A stretch of DNA of 64,000 bases, taken from Billgrantia lactosivorans (GTDB taxonomy: Bacteria; Pseudomonadota; Gammaproteobacteria; Pseudomonadales; Halomonadaceae). The notes beneath the pieces were generated by a model. It saw nothing but the letters and a program-made list of their open reading frames with translations, had not been told where the DNA came from and made no database searches. The position numbers were made by a program, and so were the translations under genes. Where the stretch lies: NCBI RefSeq assembly GCF_003254665.1, contig NZ_QHGY01000005.1:186001-250000 (forward strand), given 5' to 3'. The stretch's first letter is position 1, and each line of letters opens with the position of its first letter. Shown piece after piece: positions 54,906 through 64,000 of this stretch.

Positions 54906-56189
54906 TTAGAAATTTCCTTTCAACCAGCCCTTGAGTTTTGCCAGCGCCGGAATCCCTTCCCATCCACCACGCTGGGAGACGTCTTCGCGCCTGGGTGGCG
55001 CCGCCACTACCCTGCCTTCACGGCCATGCCCTTGTCGAGCCTCCTGAAGAGCGTAATGTAGCAAACCTACACCGGTGGAATAAATCGGGTTGCGCACCAC
55101 GTCGGAGAGCCCGCGCACGTTGTGGGGGCAGGCGATGCGCACCGGCATGTGGAAGATCTCCTCGGCCAGCTCGACGACCCCCTCCATGCGCGAGGTGCCG
55201 CCGGTGAGCACCACGCCGGCGGCCACCAGGTCCTCGTAGCCGCTGCGTCGCAGCTCGTCGCGAATCAGGGTGAAGAGCTCCTCGTAGCGCGGCTCCACCA
55301 CCTCGGCCAGGGCCTGACGCGACAGGTCGCGGGCGGGGCGGTCGCCGACGCTCGGCACCTTGATCATCTCGTCGCTGGCGGCCAGCTGGGTCAGCGCGCA
55401 GGCGTACTTGACCTTGATCTCCTCGGCGTACTGGGTCGGGGTGCGCAGCGCCATGGCGATGTCGTTGGTCACCTGGTCGCCGGCGATGGGAATCACCGCG
55501 GTGTGGCGGATGGCCCCTTCGGTGAAGACGGCGATATCGGTGGTGCCGCCGCCGATGTCGACCATGCAGACCCCGAGTTCGCGCTCGTCCTCGGTCAGCA
55601 CCGCCATGCTGGAGGCGAGCTGTTCGAGGATGATGGCGTCGACCTCGAGGCCGCAGCGCCGTACGCATTTATCGATGTTCTGCACCGCATTGAGCGCGGC
55701 GGTTACCAGATGTACGCGTGCCTCGAGCCGCACACCCGACATGCCGAGCGGCTCGCGAATACCGCCCTGGGTGTCGATGGCGAATTCCTGGGGCAACACG
55801 TGCAGGACCCGCTGCCCCTCGGAGATGGCGCGTGCCCGGGCCGAATCGATGACTCGCTCGATATCGGTGGACATCACTTCGCGCTCTTTTATCGCCACCA
55901 CACCGTCGGAGTTCATCGAACTGATATGACTGCCCGCCACGCCGACATACACCGAATGGATATCGCACCCGGCCATCAACTCGGCCTCTTCCACGGCGCG
56001 CTGGATCGACTGCACCGTCGATTCGATGTTGATCACCACGCCCTTCTTCATGCCGCGCGAGGGGTGCGATCCGATCCCGGCAATCTCGATGCCGCCGTCA
56101 TCGGTAGGCTGTCCGACGATGGCCACTACCTTGGACGTTCCGATATCCAGTCCGACTACCATATTGGATGAGTTGGAAGTGACTGCCAT
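54906..56189 (-). CDS. ftsA: Cell division protein FtsA
   Basis: This actin-like protein tethers FtsZ to the membrane. The 427-residue product has the phosphate-1 motif VVGLDIGTSKVVAIV, the phosphate-2 region MVDIGGGTTDIAVF and VLTGGTSRMEG. The C-terminal amphipathic membrane-targeting helix is ALAKLKGWLKGNF. Its start is separated from ftsQ by an unusual AT-rich 194-base gap with a candidate promoter. Confidence 0.98.
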   Translation of the reverse strand: MAVTSNSSNMVVGLDIGTSKVVAIVGQPTDDGGIEIAGIGSHPSRGMKKGVVINIESTVQSIQRAVEEAELMAGCDIHSVYVGVAGSHISSMNSDGVVAIKEREVMSTDIERVIDSARARAISEGQRVLHVLPQEFAIDTQGGIREPLGMSGVRLEARVHLVTAALNAVQNIDKCVRRCGLEVDAIILEQLASSMAVLTEDERELGVCMVDIGGGTTDIAVFTEGAIRHTAVIPIAGDQVTNDIAMALRTPTQYAEEIKVKYACALTQLAASDEMIKVPSVGDRPARDLSRQALAEVVEPRYEELFTLIRDELRRSGYEDLVAAGVVLTGGTSRMEGVVELAEEIFHMPVRIACPHNVRGLSDVVRNPIYSTGVGLLHYALQEARQGHGREGRVVAAPPRREDVSQRGGWEGIPALAKLKGWLKGNF

Positions 56190-56383
56190 GCGCCGGAGTG
56201 TCTCCTGAAACTTGACCCGCTGGGAATCCCATTATTCTGATAAATGGTCATTGCGCCCATTATAGAAACAACTGGCGTTAAACCACCAGTCCATTACAAA
56301 AAACCTGGTTCACGATACGGGTTATTGGAGACAAAGAAAACAGCGCAATGCTGCAAGATGAGGCCTGTGCGTGACAAAAGGTT
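56190..56383 (-). promoter_or_regulatory. AT-rich ftsQ-ftsA intergenic region with candidate ftsAZ promoter
   Basis: This 194-base non-coding stretch interrupts an otherwise overlapping gene run and is much richer in A and T than the rest of the window. On the minus strand a perfect TATAAT lies at 56259-56264, about 70 bases before the ftsA start. The matching -35 (TGGTGG near 56283-56288) is poor. No ORF with a ribosome binding site is seen. Confidence 0.45.
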
Positions 56384-57106
56384 TCAGCCGGTACCGTCGT
56401 CCTCCTCCTCGATGTCGGTTTCGCCATGCCAGGCAACGGCCACGCCGTTGGGGTAGCGCAGGTCGATGTAGCGGATATGCGTCGCCTGGGGGCCCAGCTG
56501 CCGCCGCCAGGCCGCCGCGAGCCTGGCGAGCCGCGCCTCGCGATCGCTGCGCCCCAGCATCACCCAGACTCCGTCGTCGAGCTGGAAGCGCCAGGCACCG
56601 CGCGGCTCGAGCCGCAGCTGCGAGATGCCCAGGCCCAGCTCCTCGAAGCGTGGAACCAGCCGGTCGTGGTAGGCCAGCACCTCGGCGCCGCTGCCGACCG
56701 GCCCGGCCAGATCCGGCAGCCCTTCGGGTGGTGCCACCGGCGCGAAGGCAAACGGTTCGCCTTCGGGATTGAGCAGATAGTCGTCGTTCCAGCGCGCCAC
56801 GGGCACCTGCTCGACCAGCTCGAAGGTCAGCGTATAGGGCCACTCCCGCGCCACGCGAACCTCGGCCAGCCAGTCGATGTTGCGCGCACGGCGGCGCAGC
56901 TCGGGAAGGTCCGCCGACAGCCAGGTCTGGCCCTGCAGCAGCGGCGCCAGCTGCGAGCGCAGGTAGTCGGCGCTGACGTGCTGCAGCTCGCCGCGAATCG
57001 CCACCCGCTCGATGGGTCGATCGAGCCAGGTCCACAGGGCACGGCCGCCGGCGCCCAGCAGGATCAGCAGCAGCAGGATGCCCAACGTCGAGCCGCGGGT
57101 ACTCAT
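56384..57106 (-). CDS. ftsQ: Cell division protein FtsQ
   Basis: FtsQ is a bitopic protein that links early and late divisome proteins (with FtsB and FtsL). The 240-residue product has one membrane helix at about 9-25 (GILLLLILLGAGGRALW). A POTRA domain follows (PIERVAIRGELQHVSADYLRSQL, written here in parts: PIERVAIRGEL then HVSADYLRSQL), and then the FtsQ beta domain. The ATG at 57106 is chosen from the ATGA overlap with ddl and the membrane helix. The C-terminal tail is acidic. Confidence 0.96.
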   Translation of the reverse strand: MSTRGSTLGILLLLILLGAGGRALWTWLDRPIERVAIRGELQHVSADYLRSQLAPLLQGQTWLSADLPELRRRARNIDWLAEVRVAREWPYTLTFELVEQVPVARWNDDYLLNPEGEPFAFAPVAPPEGLPDLAGPVGSGAEVLAYHDRLVPRFEELGLGISQLRLEPRGAWRFQLDDGVWVMLGRSDREARLARLAAAWRRQLGPQATHIRYIDLRYPNGVAVAWHGETDIEEEDDGTG

Positions 57107-58032
57107 GCCTGGCGCGGCTCCAGCGTGGTGGCCAGTATCTGCAGCACCAGCGCATCGAAATCGATGCCGGCATGGGCGGCGGCCTGGGGCACCAGGCTGT
57201 GGTCGGTCATTCCCGGTGAGGTGTTGACCTCGATCAGCCAGAAGCGCCCTTCGCCATCGCGCATCACGTCGACTCGCCCCCAGCCTTCGCCGCCGACGGC
57301 GTCGAAGGCCTGGCGGCACAGCTCGCCAAGCGCCGTCTCCTGGACATCGGCGAGACCGCAGGGCAGGTGGTAGCGCGTCTCGTCGGAGTGGTACTTGGCC
57401 TCGTAGTCGTAGAAGCCGCTGGGCACCTCGACGCGAATGGCCGGCAGCACCCGTCCGCCGAGCAGCGACACCGTGTACTCCTCGCCCTGGATGAAGCGTT
57501 CGGCCATGACCCGCGCGTCGAAGCGCGCCGCCTCGTGGTAGGCCGCCTCCAGGGCCGCCCTGCTGGCGACGATGCTGATGCCCAGGGTCGAGCCCTCGTG
57601 CACCGGCTTGACGATCAGCGGCAGCCCCAGCCGGGCGACGATCTCATCCCAGTCGGCGTCGGCCGTGAGCATCAGCGACTCGGGGGTGGGCAGACCCAGG
57701 GCCTGCCAGACAAGCTTGGTGCGCTGCTTGTCCATGCCCAGCGCCGAGGCCAGCACGCCGCTGCCGGTATAGGGAATGCCCAACAGTTCGAGTGCCCCCT
57801 GCAGGGTACCGTCCTCACCGCCGCGGCCATGCAGGGCGATGAAGACACGATCCGGCGCGAGCGCCTCGAGCCCGACCAGGCCGCCATCGGCCGGGTCGTA
57901 GCCGATCACGTCGACGCCGCTGCGCTCGAGCGCCGCCAGCACCGCGGTGCCGCTTCGCAGGGAGACGTCCCGCTCGGCGGAATCGCCGCCGTACAGCACC
58001 ACCACTTTTCCCAGCTCACTCGCCTGCGTCAT
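57103..58032 (-). CDS. ddlB: D-alanine--D-alanine ligase
   Basis: Ddl makes the D-Ala-D-Ala dipeptide for MurF. The 309-residue ATP-grasp enzyme has [18 protein letters not shown] at the N-terminus and [12 protein letters not shown]. It also has [15 protein letters not shown] and the C-terminal ligand site [19 protein letters not shown]. It overlaps murC and ftsQ by four bases each. Confidence 0.97.
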   Translation of the reverse strand: MTQASELGKVVVLYGGDSAERDVSLRSGTAVLAALERSGVDVIGYDPADGGLVGLEALAPDRVFIALHGRGGEDGTLQGALELLGIPYTGSGVLASALGMDKQRTKLVWQALGLPTPESLMLTADADWDEIVARLGLPLIVKPVHEGSTLGISIVASRAALEAAYHEAARFDARVMAERFIQGEEYTVSLLGGRVLPAIRVEVPSGFYDYEAKYHSDETRYHLPCGLADVQETALGELCRQAFDAVGGEGWGRVDVMRDGEGRFWLIEVNTSPGMTDHSLVPQAAAHAGIDFDALVLQILATTLEPRQA

Positions 58033-59468
58033 AGCTCCACCTCGTCGAGAATCAGCCGGCTCTCGGCCAGACCGAGGGCGATGCCGCCCACATCGCCGGC
58101 GCCCTGGGTGATCAGGATGTCGTCGCCGCGCAGGACCTTGGCCAGCAGCGTCGGCAACTCCGACTTGTGCTGCACGAAGATCGGGTCGAGGGTACCGCGC
58201 TGGCGTATCGAGCCCGCCAGAGTCTTGCCATCGGCGCCGGGAATCGGCGCCTCGCCGGCGCTGTAGACGTCGAGCAGCAGCAGCACATCGACCCCCGAGA
58301 GCACGCGCACGAAGTCCTCGTAAAGGTCGCGGGTGCGAGTGAAGCGGTGAGGCTGATAGATCATCACCAGCCGGCGCCGCGGCCAGCCGGCCCGCACCGC
58401 CTTGATCACCATCTCCACCTCGCGCGGGTGATGCCCGTAGTCGTCCACCAGCATGACCTCGCCGCTGCCGCCGGGAGGCGCGAAATGGCCGTGCACCTGG
58501 AAGCGGCGCCCCACGCCGGCGAAGCTCGCCAGGCCGCGCAGGATGGCGGCATCGTCGACGCCGGCATCGGTGGCCACGGCGATCGCCGCCAGCGCGTTGA
58601 GCGCATTGTGCCGCCCCGGCATGCTCAGGCGGACCGTCAGCGGAGCCAGGCCGTCGGGGCGCAGGGCGGTGAAGTGGACCTCGCCGGCCTGCTGGGCGAA
58701 GTCGACGACCCGGTAGTCGGCATCCTCGCTGAAGCCGTAGGTGACGAACTGGCGATGGATGCGATCGAGCAGGTCACGCACGTGGTCGTCGTCGATGCAC
58801 AGGATGGCCAGGCCGTAGAACGGCAGGTTGTGCAGGAACTCGATGAAGGTCCCCTTGAGCCGTTCGAAGTCGCCGCCGTAGGTACTCATGTGATCGGCAT
58901 CGATGTTGGTGACGATCGACACCATCGGCTGCAGGTGAAGGAAGGAGGCGTCGGATTCGTCGGCCTCGGCCACCAGGTAGTCGCCCTCCCCCAGCCGTGC
59001 GTTGGTCCCGGCGCTGGTCAGCTTGCCGCCGATGACGAAGGTCGGGTCGAGCCCGCCTTCGGCGAGCAGCGTCGAGGTCAGGCTGGTCGTGGTGGTCTTG
59101 CCGTGGGTGCCGGCCACCGCGATGCCGTGGCGAAAGCGCATCAGCTCGGCGAGCATCTCGGCGCGCCGCACCACCGGCACGCGGTGCTCCTGGGCCCAGC
59201 GAATCTCGGGATTCGACGGGTCCACCGCGGTGGAGACCACCACCACGTCGGCGCCCGCCACGTTGTCCTCGGCATGGCCGATGGCCACGCGAATGCCGTG
59301 CTCGCGCAGGCGGGCCACCACCGGCGACGCCTTCAGGTCGCTGCCGCTGACCTGATAGCCCTGGTTGGCGAGCACTTCGGCGATGCCGCACATGCCGGCC
59401 CCGCCGATGCCGACGAAATGGATGTGCCGTATGCGGCGCATGCCGAGGCCACGCCCGTGGCGCGGCAT
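58029..59468 (-). CDS. murC: UDP-N-acetylmuramate--L-alanine ligase
   Basis: MurC adds the first amino acid to UDP-MurNAc. The 479-residue product has [17 protein letters not shown], the ATP loop [27 protein letters not shown] and [14 protein letters not shown]. The ATG at 59468 is chosen; a second in-frame ATG nine codons later ([11 protein letters not shown]) is also plausible. It lies 31 bases after murG. murB, which often follows murC, is absent as in pseudomonads. Confidence 0.97.
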   Translation of the reverse strand: MPRHGRGLGMRRIRHIHFVGIGGAGMCGIAEVLANQGYQVSGSDLKASPVVARLREHGIRVAIGHAEDNVAGADVVVVSTAVDPSNPEIRWAQEHRVPVVRRAEMLAELMRFRHGIAVAGTHGKTTTTSLTSTLLAEGGLDPTFVIGGKLTSAGTNARLGEGDYLVAEADESDASFLHLQPMVSIVTNIDADHMSTYGGDFERLKGTFIEFLHNLPFYGLAILCIDDDHVRDLLDRIHRQFVTYGFSEDADYRVVDFAQQAGEVHFTALRPDGLAPLTVRLSMPGRHNALNALAAIAVATDAGVDDAAILRGLASFAGVGRRFQVHGHFAPPGGSGEVMLVDDYGHHPREVEMVIKAVRAGWPRRRLVMIYQPHRFTRTRDLYEDFVRVLSGVDVLLLLDVYSAGEAPIPGADGKTLAGSIRQRGTLDPIFVQHKSELPTLLAKVLRGDDILITQGAGDVGGIALGLAESRLILDEVEL

Positions 59469-59499
59469 CGTTGCCTGACCGGGAACCGGCCTCAAGGTG

Positions 59500-60588
59500 C
59501 TATCGCTCAAGCGCTGTCTCCATGCAACCGGCCACCAGGCGCTCGACGGCATCGAGGTGCGCGCAGCGGCGCGCCTGCCGGGCCATGGTGGCGAGAGTGT
59601 CGGGGTCGAGTAGCGTCGCCAGGCTCTCGCCCAGCGCCGCCGCGGTCATTTCCTGCTGCGGCATCAGTCGCGCCGCACCCGCCGCGACCAGCGCACGGGC
59701 ATTGGCGGTCTGGTGGTCGTCCACCGCGTGGGGCAACGGCACGAACAGCGCCGGCTTGGCCGCCGCCGCCACCTCCGAGACGGTCAGCGCCCCCGCCCGG
59801 CAGACCACCAGATCGGCCCAGTCGTAGGCCGCCGCCATGTCATCAATGAAGGCGCTCACCTCGGCCTCGACGCCGTGCGCCGCGTAGGCCTCGCGGGTGA
59901 CGGCATCCTTGTCGCGGCCGGCCTGGTGACGCACCACGGGGCGGCTCGCCTCGGGCAGTGTTGCCAGTGCCTCGGGCAGCCGCTGGTTGAGCGGCAGCGC
60001 CCCCAGCGACCCCCCCACCACCAGCAACCGCAGGCGACGGCCGCGCATCGCCGCCGCCGCCCGCGGCGATGCGCCCAGAGCGGCGATGTCGTCCCGCACC
60101 GGATTGCCGACCACCTCGCCCCGGCTGTCGAACGCCTGGGGGAAGGCGGCGTAGACGCGGCGGGCGAGTCGCGCCAGGGCACGGTTGGTCAGCCCGGCCA
60201 CGGCGTTCTGCTCGTGAATCACCAGCGGGCGCCGCAGCAGCCATGCCGCCAGCCCGCCGGGGCCGCTGGCGAAACCGCCCAGGCCCACCACCAGCACCGG
60301 GTCCAACTGGCGAATGATGCGGGCCGCCTGCCACACGGCGCGGGTCAGGTTGAACGGGGCCTTGAGCCAGCCGGCCAGGCCGTTGCCGCGCAGCCCGGCC
60401 ACCGAGATGCGATGCAGCGGCAGCTCGGCCGCCGGCACCAGGCGATTCTCGATGCCCCGCGGGCTGCCCAGCCAGTGGACCTCCAGCGCCTCGGCCTGCA
60501 GCCCGCGGGCCAGCGACAGCGCGGGGATGACGTGCCCGCCGGTCCCCCCCGCCATGATCAGGACGCGCCGTGTTGCCACCTGCTTCAC
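59500..60588 (-). CDS. murG: Lipid II synthase MurG (UDP-GlcNAc transferase)
   Basis: MurG adds GlcNAc to lipid I at the inner face of the membrane. The 362-residue GT-B enzyme has the first G-loop [13 protein letters not shown], the [18 protein letters not shown] loop and VVGGSLGA. The C-terminal acceptor/donor segment is [14 protein letters not shown]. The start is a GTG at 60588 that overlaps the ftsW stop (GTGA), with GGGAG upstream. The reading frame is open further upstream but lies inside ftsW. Confidence 0.96.
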   Translation of the reverse strand: MKQVATRRVLIMAGGTGGHVIPALSLARGLQAEALEVHWLGSPRGIENRLVPAAELPLHRISVAGLRGNGLAGWLKAPFNLTRAVWQAARIIRQLDPVLVVGLGGFASGPGGLAAWLLRRPLVIHEQNAVAGLTNRALARLARRVYAAFPQAFDSRGEVVGNPVRDDIAALGASPRAAAAMRGRRLRLLVVGGSLGALPLNQRLPEALATLPEASRPVVRHQAGRDKDAVTREAYAAHGVEAEVSAFIDDMAAAYDWADLVVCRAGALTVSEVAAAAKPALFVPLPHAVDDHQTANARALVAAGAARLMPQQEMTAAALGESLATLLDPDTLATMARQARRCAHLDAVERLVAGCMETALER

Positions 60589-61838
60589 TTCGTGACTCCC
60601 TGTCCGTGGACCCTGGGTTGGCGCCGCCCGCCCGCCTCGCGTGCGGCGGTCGGGCTGGCACGACGCTGCGCCCGGCGCGTGTCGATGTCCGCGCGCAGCA
60701 GCAACGCCACCATCATGCCGCTTACCAGCAGACTGGAACCGCCGTAGCTGAGTAGCGGCAGGGTCAGCCCCTTGGTCGGCAGCATGCCCGTGCTCACCGC
60801 CATGTTGATAAAGGCCTGGGCGCCAATCACCATGGCGATGCCGTAGCTGACATAAGCGGCAAAGGGCAGCCCCGCCAGCTCGGCGCGCCGCCCCACCGCC
60901 AGTGCCCGCCAGATCAGCAGGGCAAACAGCCCCACCACGCCGATGGCGCCGAACAGGCCCAGCTCCTCGGCGAGCACGGCGAAGACGAAGTCGGTGTGGG
61001 CCTCCGGCAGGTAGAACAGTTTCTGGACGCTGTTGCCCAGCCCCATGCCCAGCCAGTGGCCGCGCCCGAAGGCGATCAGGGCCTGGGTCAGCTGGTAGCC
61101 GCTGGCGAACTGGTCGGCCCAGGGATCGGAGAAGCTGGTCAGGCGCGCCAGCCGGTAGGGTTCGGCGATGGCCAGGTAGAAACCCAGCAGCCCCACCCCT
61201 CCCAGGATGAGCACGAAGCGCCCCCACGGCGCTCCCGCCAGCAGCAGCATGCCCATCACGCAGCTGGTCATCACCACCGTCGCCCCGTAGTCCGGCTCGA
61301 GGATCAGCAGCACGGCGACGACGCCCATCACCAGCAGTGGACGCAGGAAGGCGCCCCAGTAGCGGCGCACCTCGGGCAGGAAGCGTTCCAGGTAGCCGGC
61401 GAGATAGACGATCAGGCAGAGCTTGGCCACTTCCGATATCTGCAGGTTGAAGGGCAGCAGCGGGAGCGACAGCCAGCGCCGGCTGCCGTTGACCTCGCGG
61501 CCGATCAGCAGCACCAGCACCAGCAGCACGATGCTGACCAGCAGCAACAGCGGCCCGTTGGCTCGCCACCAGGCCAGCGGCGAGCGCAGCGTGGCGGCGG
61601 CCGCCGCCAGCGCCATGGCCACGAACAGCGCATGGCGCTGGCTGAAGTACCAGGGGTTGTCGGTCAGGCTGGCCGCCACCTCGGTGGAAGCCGAGGTGAC
61701 CATGACCCAGCCGACCAGTACCAGCGCCAGTGCGGCGAACAGCAGCCAGCCGTCGAACGGCTGATCCCGGGTCGAAAGGCGTTGGCGCAGCCGCCGCAGC
61801 CGCGCGAATCTCGTCGCCTGCCTGGCCTTAGCCGTCAT
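60585..61838 (-). CDS. ftsW: Septal SEDS glycosyltransferase FtsW
   Basis: FtsW polymerises lipid II for septal wall with FtsI. The 417-residue polytopic protein has a basic N-terminus, about ten hydrophobic segments, and the SEDS landmarks NLQISEVAKLC, LEPDYGATVVM and GSGYQ-like ASGYQLTQALIAFG. LPEAHTDFVFAVLAEELG and PTKGLTLPLLSYGGSS complete the set. The ATG at 61838 overlaps the murD stop by 11 bases. The C-terminal tail is basic. Confidence 0.97.
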   Translation of the reverse strand: MTAKARQATRFARLRRLRQRLSTRDQPFDGWLLFAALALVLVGWVMVTSASTEVAASLTDNPWYFSQRHALFVAMALAAAAATLRSPLAWWRANGPLLLLVSIVLLVLVLLIGREVNGSRRWLSLPLLPFNLQISEVAKLCLIVYLAGYLERFLPEVRRYWGAFLRPLLVMGVVAVLLILEPDYGATVVMTSCVMGMLLLAGAPWGRFVLILGGVGLLGFYLAIAEPYRLARLTSFSDPWADQFASGYQLTQALIAFGRGHWLGMGLGNSVQKLFYLPEAHTDFVFAVLAEELGLFGAIGVVGLFALLIWRALAVGRRAELAGLPFAAYVSYGIAMVIGAQAFINMAVSTGMLPTKGLTLPLLSYGGSSLLVSGMMVALLLRADIDTRRAQRRASPTAAREAGGRRQPRVHGQGVTK

Positions 61839-63210
61839 GCCTCGCCTCCTCGACAAGGGCGTGAACGCGCTGGCGGAACGCTTCGCCGCGAGCCACGTAG
61901 CTGGGGAACTGGTCGAGGCTGGCGCAGGCCGGCGAGAGCAGCACGCAGTCGCCCGGCTTGGCGACCTCTCGCGCCCGCCGCATGGCGGTCTCGAGATCAC
62001 CCACCCGGGTCACGACCACGCTTCCGCTCAGGGCCGCCTCGAGCCGGTCGGCATCGGCGCCGAACAGGATCGCCTCGCGCCCGTAGCGAGCCATGGGCGC
62101 GGCCAGCGGGGTGAAGTCCGCGCCCTTGCCCAGCCCGCCCGCCAGCAGCACCAGCCGCCCTTGCAGGGTCGGCCCCAGCCCGGCCAGGGCCGCCAGCGTG
62201 GCGCCGACGTTGGTCCCCTTGGAGTCGTTGACCCAGCGCACGCCGCCAAGCTCGGCGACCGTCTCGCTGCGATGCGGCAGGCCCGTGAAGGCACGCAGCA
62301 CCCGGCACATGCTCTCGAGCGGGAAACCGAGTTGGCTGCCCATGGCCAGGGCCGCCAACGCATTGGCCTGGTTGTGCCGTCCCGCGAGCCCCAGCTCGTC
62401 GGTCGCGATCAGCGCCTCGCCGCCGTGCATCAGCCAGTCGCGACCATGGTGGCTGGCGATGCCCCATTCATCGCCCTCGGGGGGGCGGGTCGTGAAGCGG
62501 TCCAGGGCGGGAAGCCCGATCTCCGGCCAGGTCATGCGGTCCTCGGCGTTGACCACGGCATGCCTGGCGCCGCGAAACACGCCCAGCTTGGCGGCTCGGT
62601 ATCCCGCCATGCTGCCATGTCGGTCCAGATGATCCTCGGAAAGGTTGAGGAAGGCGGCGGTTTCGGCCCCCAGGCAGGGCGTGAGCTCGAGCTGGAAGCT
62701 GGAGAGCTCGAGCACGTAGAGCTCGGCCTCGGGCGCCTCGGCCAGCAGGTCCAGGGCCGGCGTGCCCAGGTTGCCGCCTACCGCCGGTCGCCGGCCGGCC
62801 GCACGGGCCATCTCGCCGAGCAGGGTGGTCACGGTGGACTTGGCGTTGGAACCGGTGATGGCGGCGATGGGGGCGCGAGCGGCACGCACGAACAGGGCAA
62901 TCTCGCCCACCACCAGCGGCTCCCCCGAGGCGCGGCGACGTCCCAGCCTCTCGCCCAGGCCCGGCGTCTGCGGATCGACCCCGGGGCTCACCACGATCTC
63001 CTCGGCGGCGTTCATGTCGAGCGCGGTCAGCGGGCCGCAGTGCAGGGTGACGTCGGGGTGGGCGGCGCGAAACTCGTCGAGCCCCGGCGGCGCCTCACGG
63101 GTATCGGCGACCATGAACGGGGTGCCCTTCCGGGCCAGGTGACGGCAGATCGCCCGCCCTGATACGCCCAGCCCGATCACCAGCGTTTCCCCCTTCGCCA
63201 CCTTGGGCAT
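61828..63210 (-). CDS. murD: UDP-N-acetylmuramoylalanine--D-glutamate ligase
   Basis: MurD adds D-glutamate to UDP-MurNAc-L-Ala. The 460-residue product has LVIGLGVSGRAICRHL, the ATP loop ITGSNAKSTVTTLL (Ala in place of the more common Gly, as I recall from pseudomonads), YVLELSSFQLE and VNDSKGTNVGATLAAL. It overlaps ftsW by 11 bases and follows mraY by 38 bases. Confidence 0.97.
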   Translation of the reverse strand: MPKVAKGETLVIGLGVSGRAICRHLARKGTPFMVADTREAPPGLDEFRAAHPDVTLHCGPLTALDMNAAEEIVVSPGVDPQTPGLGERLGRRRASGEPLVVGEIALFVRAARAPIAAITGSNAKSTVTTLLGEMARAAGRRPAVGGNLGTPALDLLAEAPEAELYVLELSSFQLELTPCLGAETAAFLNLSEDHLDRHGSMAGYRAAKLGVFRGARHAVVNAEDRMTWPEIGLPALDRFTTRPPEGDEWGIASHHGRDWLMHGGEALIATDELGLAGRHNQANALAALAMGSQLGFPLESMCRVLRAFTGLPHRSETVAELGGVRWVNDSKGTNVGATLAALAGLGPTLQGRLVLLAGGLGKGADFTPLAAPMARYGREAILFGADADRLEAALSGSVVVTRVGDLETAMRRAREVAKPGDCVLLSPACASLDQFPSYVARGEAFRQRVHALVEEARHDG

Positions 63211-63248
63211 TGCGGCCTCCTCACTCGGTGGGATCGGTGTCCCCGGGC

Positions 63249-64000
63249 TCAGCGAATCTTCAGCGTGGCCAGGCCGACCAGCACCAGTACCACGGTGATG
63301 ATCCAGAATCGCACGATGACGCGCGGTTCCGGCCAGCCCTTGAGTTCGTAATGGTGATGCAGCGGCGCCATGCGGAAGATACGGCGGCCGGTCAGCTTGT
63401 AGGAACCGACCTGCAGGATCACCGAGACGGTCTCCAGCACGAAGATGCCGCCCATGATGAAGAGCACGATCTCCTGGCGCACGATGACGGCGACCACACC
63501 CAGCGCCGCTCCCAGCGCCAGCGCGCCGACATCGCCCATGAAGACCTGCGCCGGATAGGTATTGAACCAGAGGAAACCGAGGCCGGCGCCGGCGATGGTG
63601 GCGCAGAACACCGCCAGCTCACCGGCGCCGGCGATGTTGGGTATCTGCAGGTAGTTGGCGAACACCGCGTTGCCGCTGGCATAGGCGAAGATCGCCAGCC
63701 CCATGGCGACCATGACGGTGGGCATGATGGCCAGGCCGTCGAGGCCGTCGGTGAGGTTGACGGCGTTGGAGCTGCCGACGATCACCAGGTAGGTGAGCAC
63801 CACATAGAACACTCCCAGTGGCAGCACGATGTCCTTGAACATGGGCACGATCAGGCTGGTTTCCACCGGGCTGGTGGCCGTCAGGTAGAGCATCAGTGCC
63901 GTGCCCAGGCCGATCACCGACTGCCAGAAGTACTTCCAGCGCGCCGGCAGGCCCCGTGGATTCTTCTCGACCACCTTGCGGTAGTCGTCGACCCAGCCGA
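63249..64000 (-). CDS. mraY: Phospho-N-acetylmuramoyl-pentapeptide transferase (5' end outside window)
   Basis: MraY transfers phospho-MurNAc-pentapeptide to undecaprenyl phosphate, making lipid I. About 250 C-terminal residues are visible; the coding frame continues through [13 protein letters not shown] to the right edge. Visible motifs are [15 protein letters not shown] (catalytic aspartates), [19 protein letters not shown] and [13 protein letters not shown] (the HHH motif). It is the most upstream dcw gene in view; murE and murF probably lie beyond the edge. Confidence 0.97.
   Translation of the reverse strand, partial: GWVDDYRKVVEKNPRGLPARWKYFWQSVIGLGTALMLYLTATSPVETSLIVPMFKDIVLPLGVFYVVLTYLVIVGSSNAVNLTDGLDGLAIMPTVMVAMGLAIFAYASGNAVFANYLQIPNIAGAGELAVFCATIAGAGLGFLWFNTYPAQVFMGDVGALALGAALGVVAVIVRQEIVLFIMGGIFVLETVSVILQVGSYKLTGRRIFRMAPLHHHYELKGWPEPRVIVRFWIITVVLVLVGLATLKIR

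Noticed and set aside
63000-63210. MurD ATP loop GSNAKST as an unusual active-site change
   Set aside because: The Gly-to-Ala difference from E. coli is, as I recall, common in Pseudomonas-type MurD and not a sign of loss of function.

Overview
The window is chromosomal DNA from a high-GC gammaproteobacterium. The best fit is the Halomonadaceae (Halomonas or a close relative). The reasons are the Pseudomonas-like order of the nadD-to-lipA block and of the dcw cell-division cluster (mraY-murD-ftsW-murG-murC-ddl-ftsQAZ-lpxC, no murB), the acidic proteins, a large DUF3141 polyhydroxyalkanoate-synthase-like protein and a pyrophosphate-type phosphofructokinase. I see no rRNA, phage, insertion sequence or CRISPR array. 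There is one tRNA gene. Coding density is very high and no gene-free gap reaches 300 bases. This is a core-genome region, so most genes are recognisable housekeeping genes and the novelty lies in a few accessory proteins and regulatory sites.

Layout. 1-1151: 3' part of a GspE/PulE-type ATPase. 1331-5544: three small poorly known proteins (GIY-YIG-like, all-helical, DUF6586-like) and topA. 5802-8273: the DUF3141 protein, with two CTGC-N3-GCAG palindromes upstream. 8415-10470: a degenerate biotin-carboxylase-like protein facing a LysR regulator. 10629-22186: lipA, then on the minus strand lipB, ybeD, dacA, rlpA, mltB, rodA, mrdA, rlmH, rsfS, nadD, proA, covering lipoate attachment, cell elongation and ribosome maturation. 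22277-25507: two overlapping genes for membrane proteins with degenerate GGDEF-like domains, then a DedA-PAP2 fusion. 25526-28212: LysE exporter, ubiX, mpl.

28406-32227: PPi-phosphofructokinase, a protein-kinase/PP2C fusion that has lost key catalytic residues in both domains, and inorganic pyrophosphatase. The flanking enzymes use or destroy the same metabolite, pyrophosphate. 32425-40436: dsbD, accBC, prmA, dusB-fis, purH. 40713-43667: gabD, a small membrane protein, folX and folE. 43936-46366: an exported protein of unknown function, srkA and comF.

46546-52601: a complete pimeloyl-to-biotin set, bioB-F-H-C-D then bioA, with a tRNA-Leu(UAG) gene between bioD and bioA. Two BirA-type operators of identical geometry sit on the bioB promoter. 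52680-64000: lpxC and the dcw cluster, read on the minus strand from a truncated mraY at the right edge. Most dcw genes overlap by a few bases, except for an AT-rich 194-base gap between ftsQ and ftsA that carries a TATAAT box.
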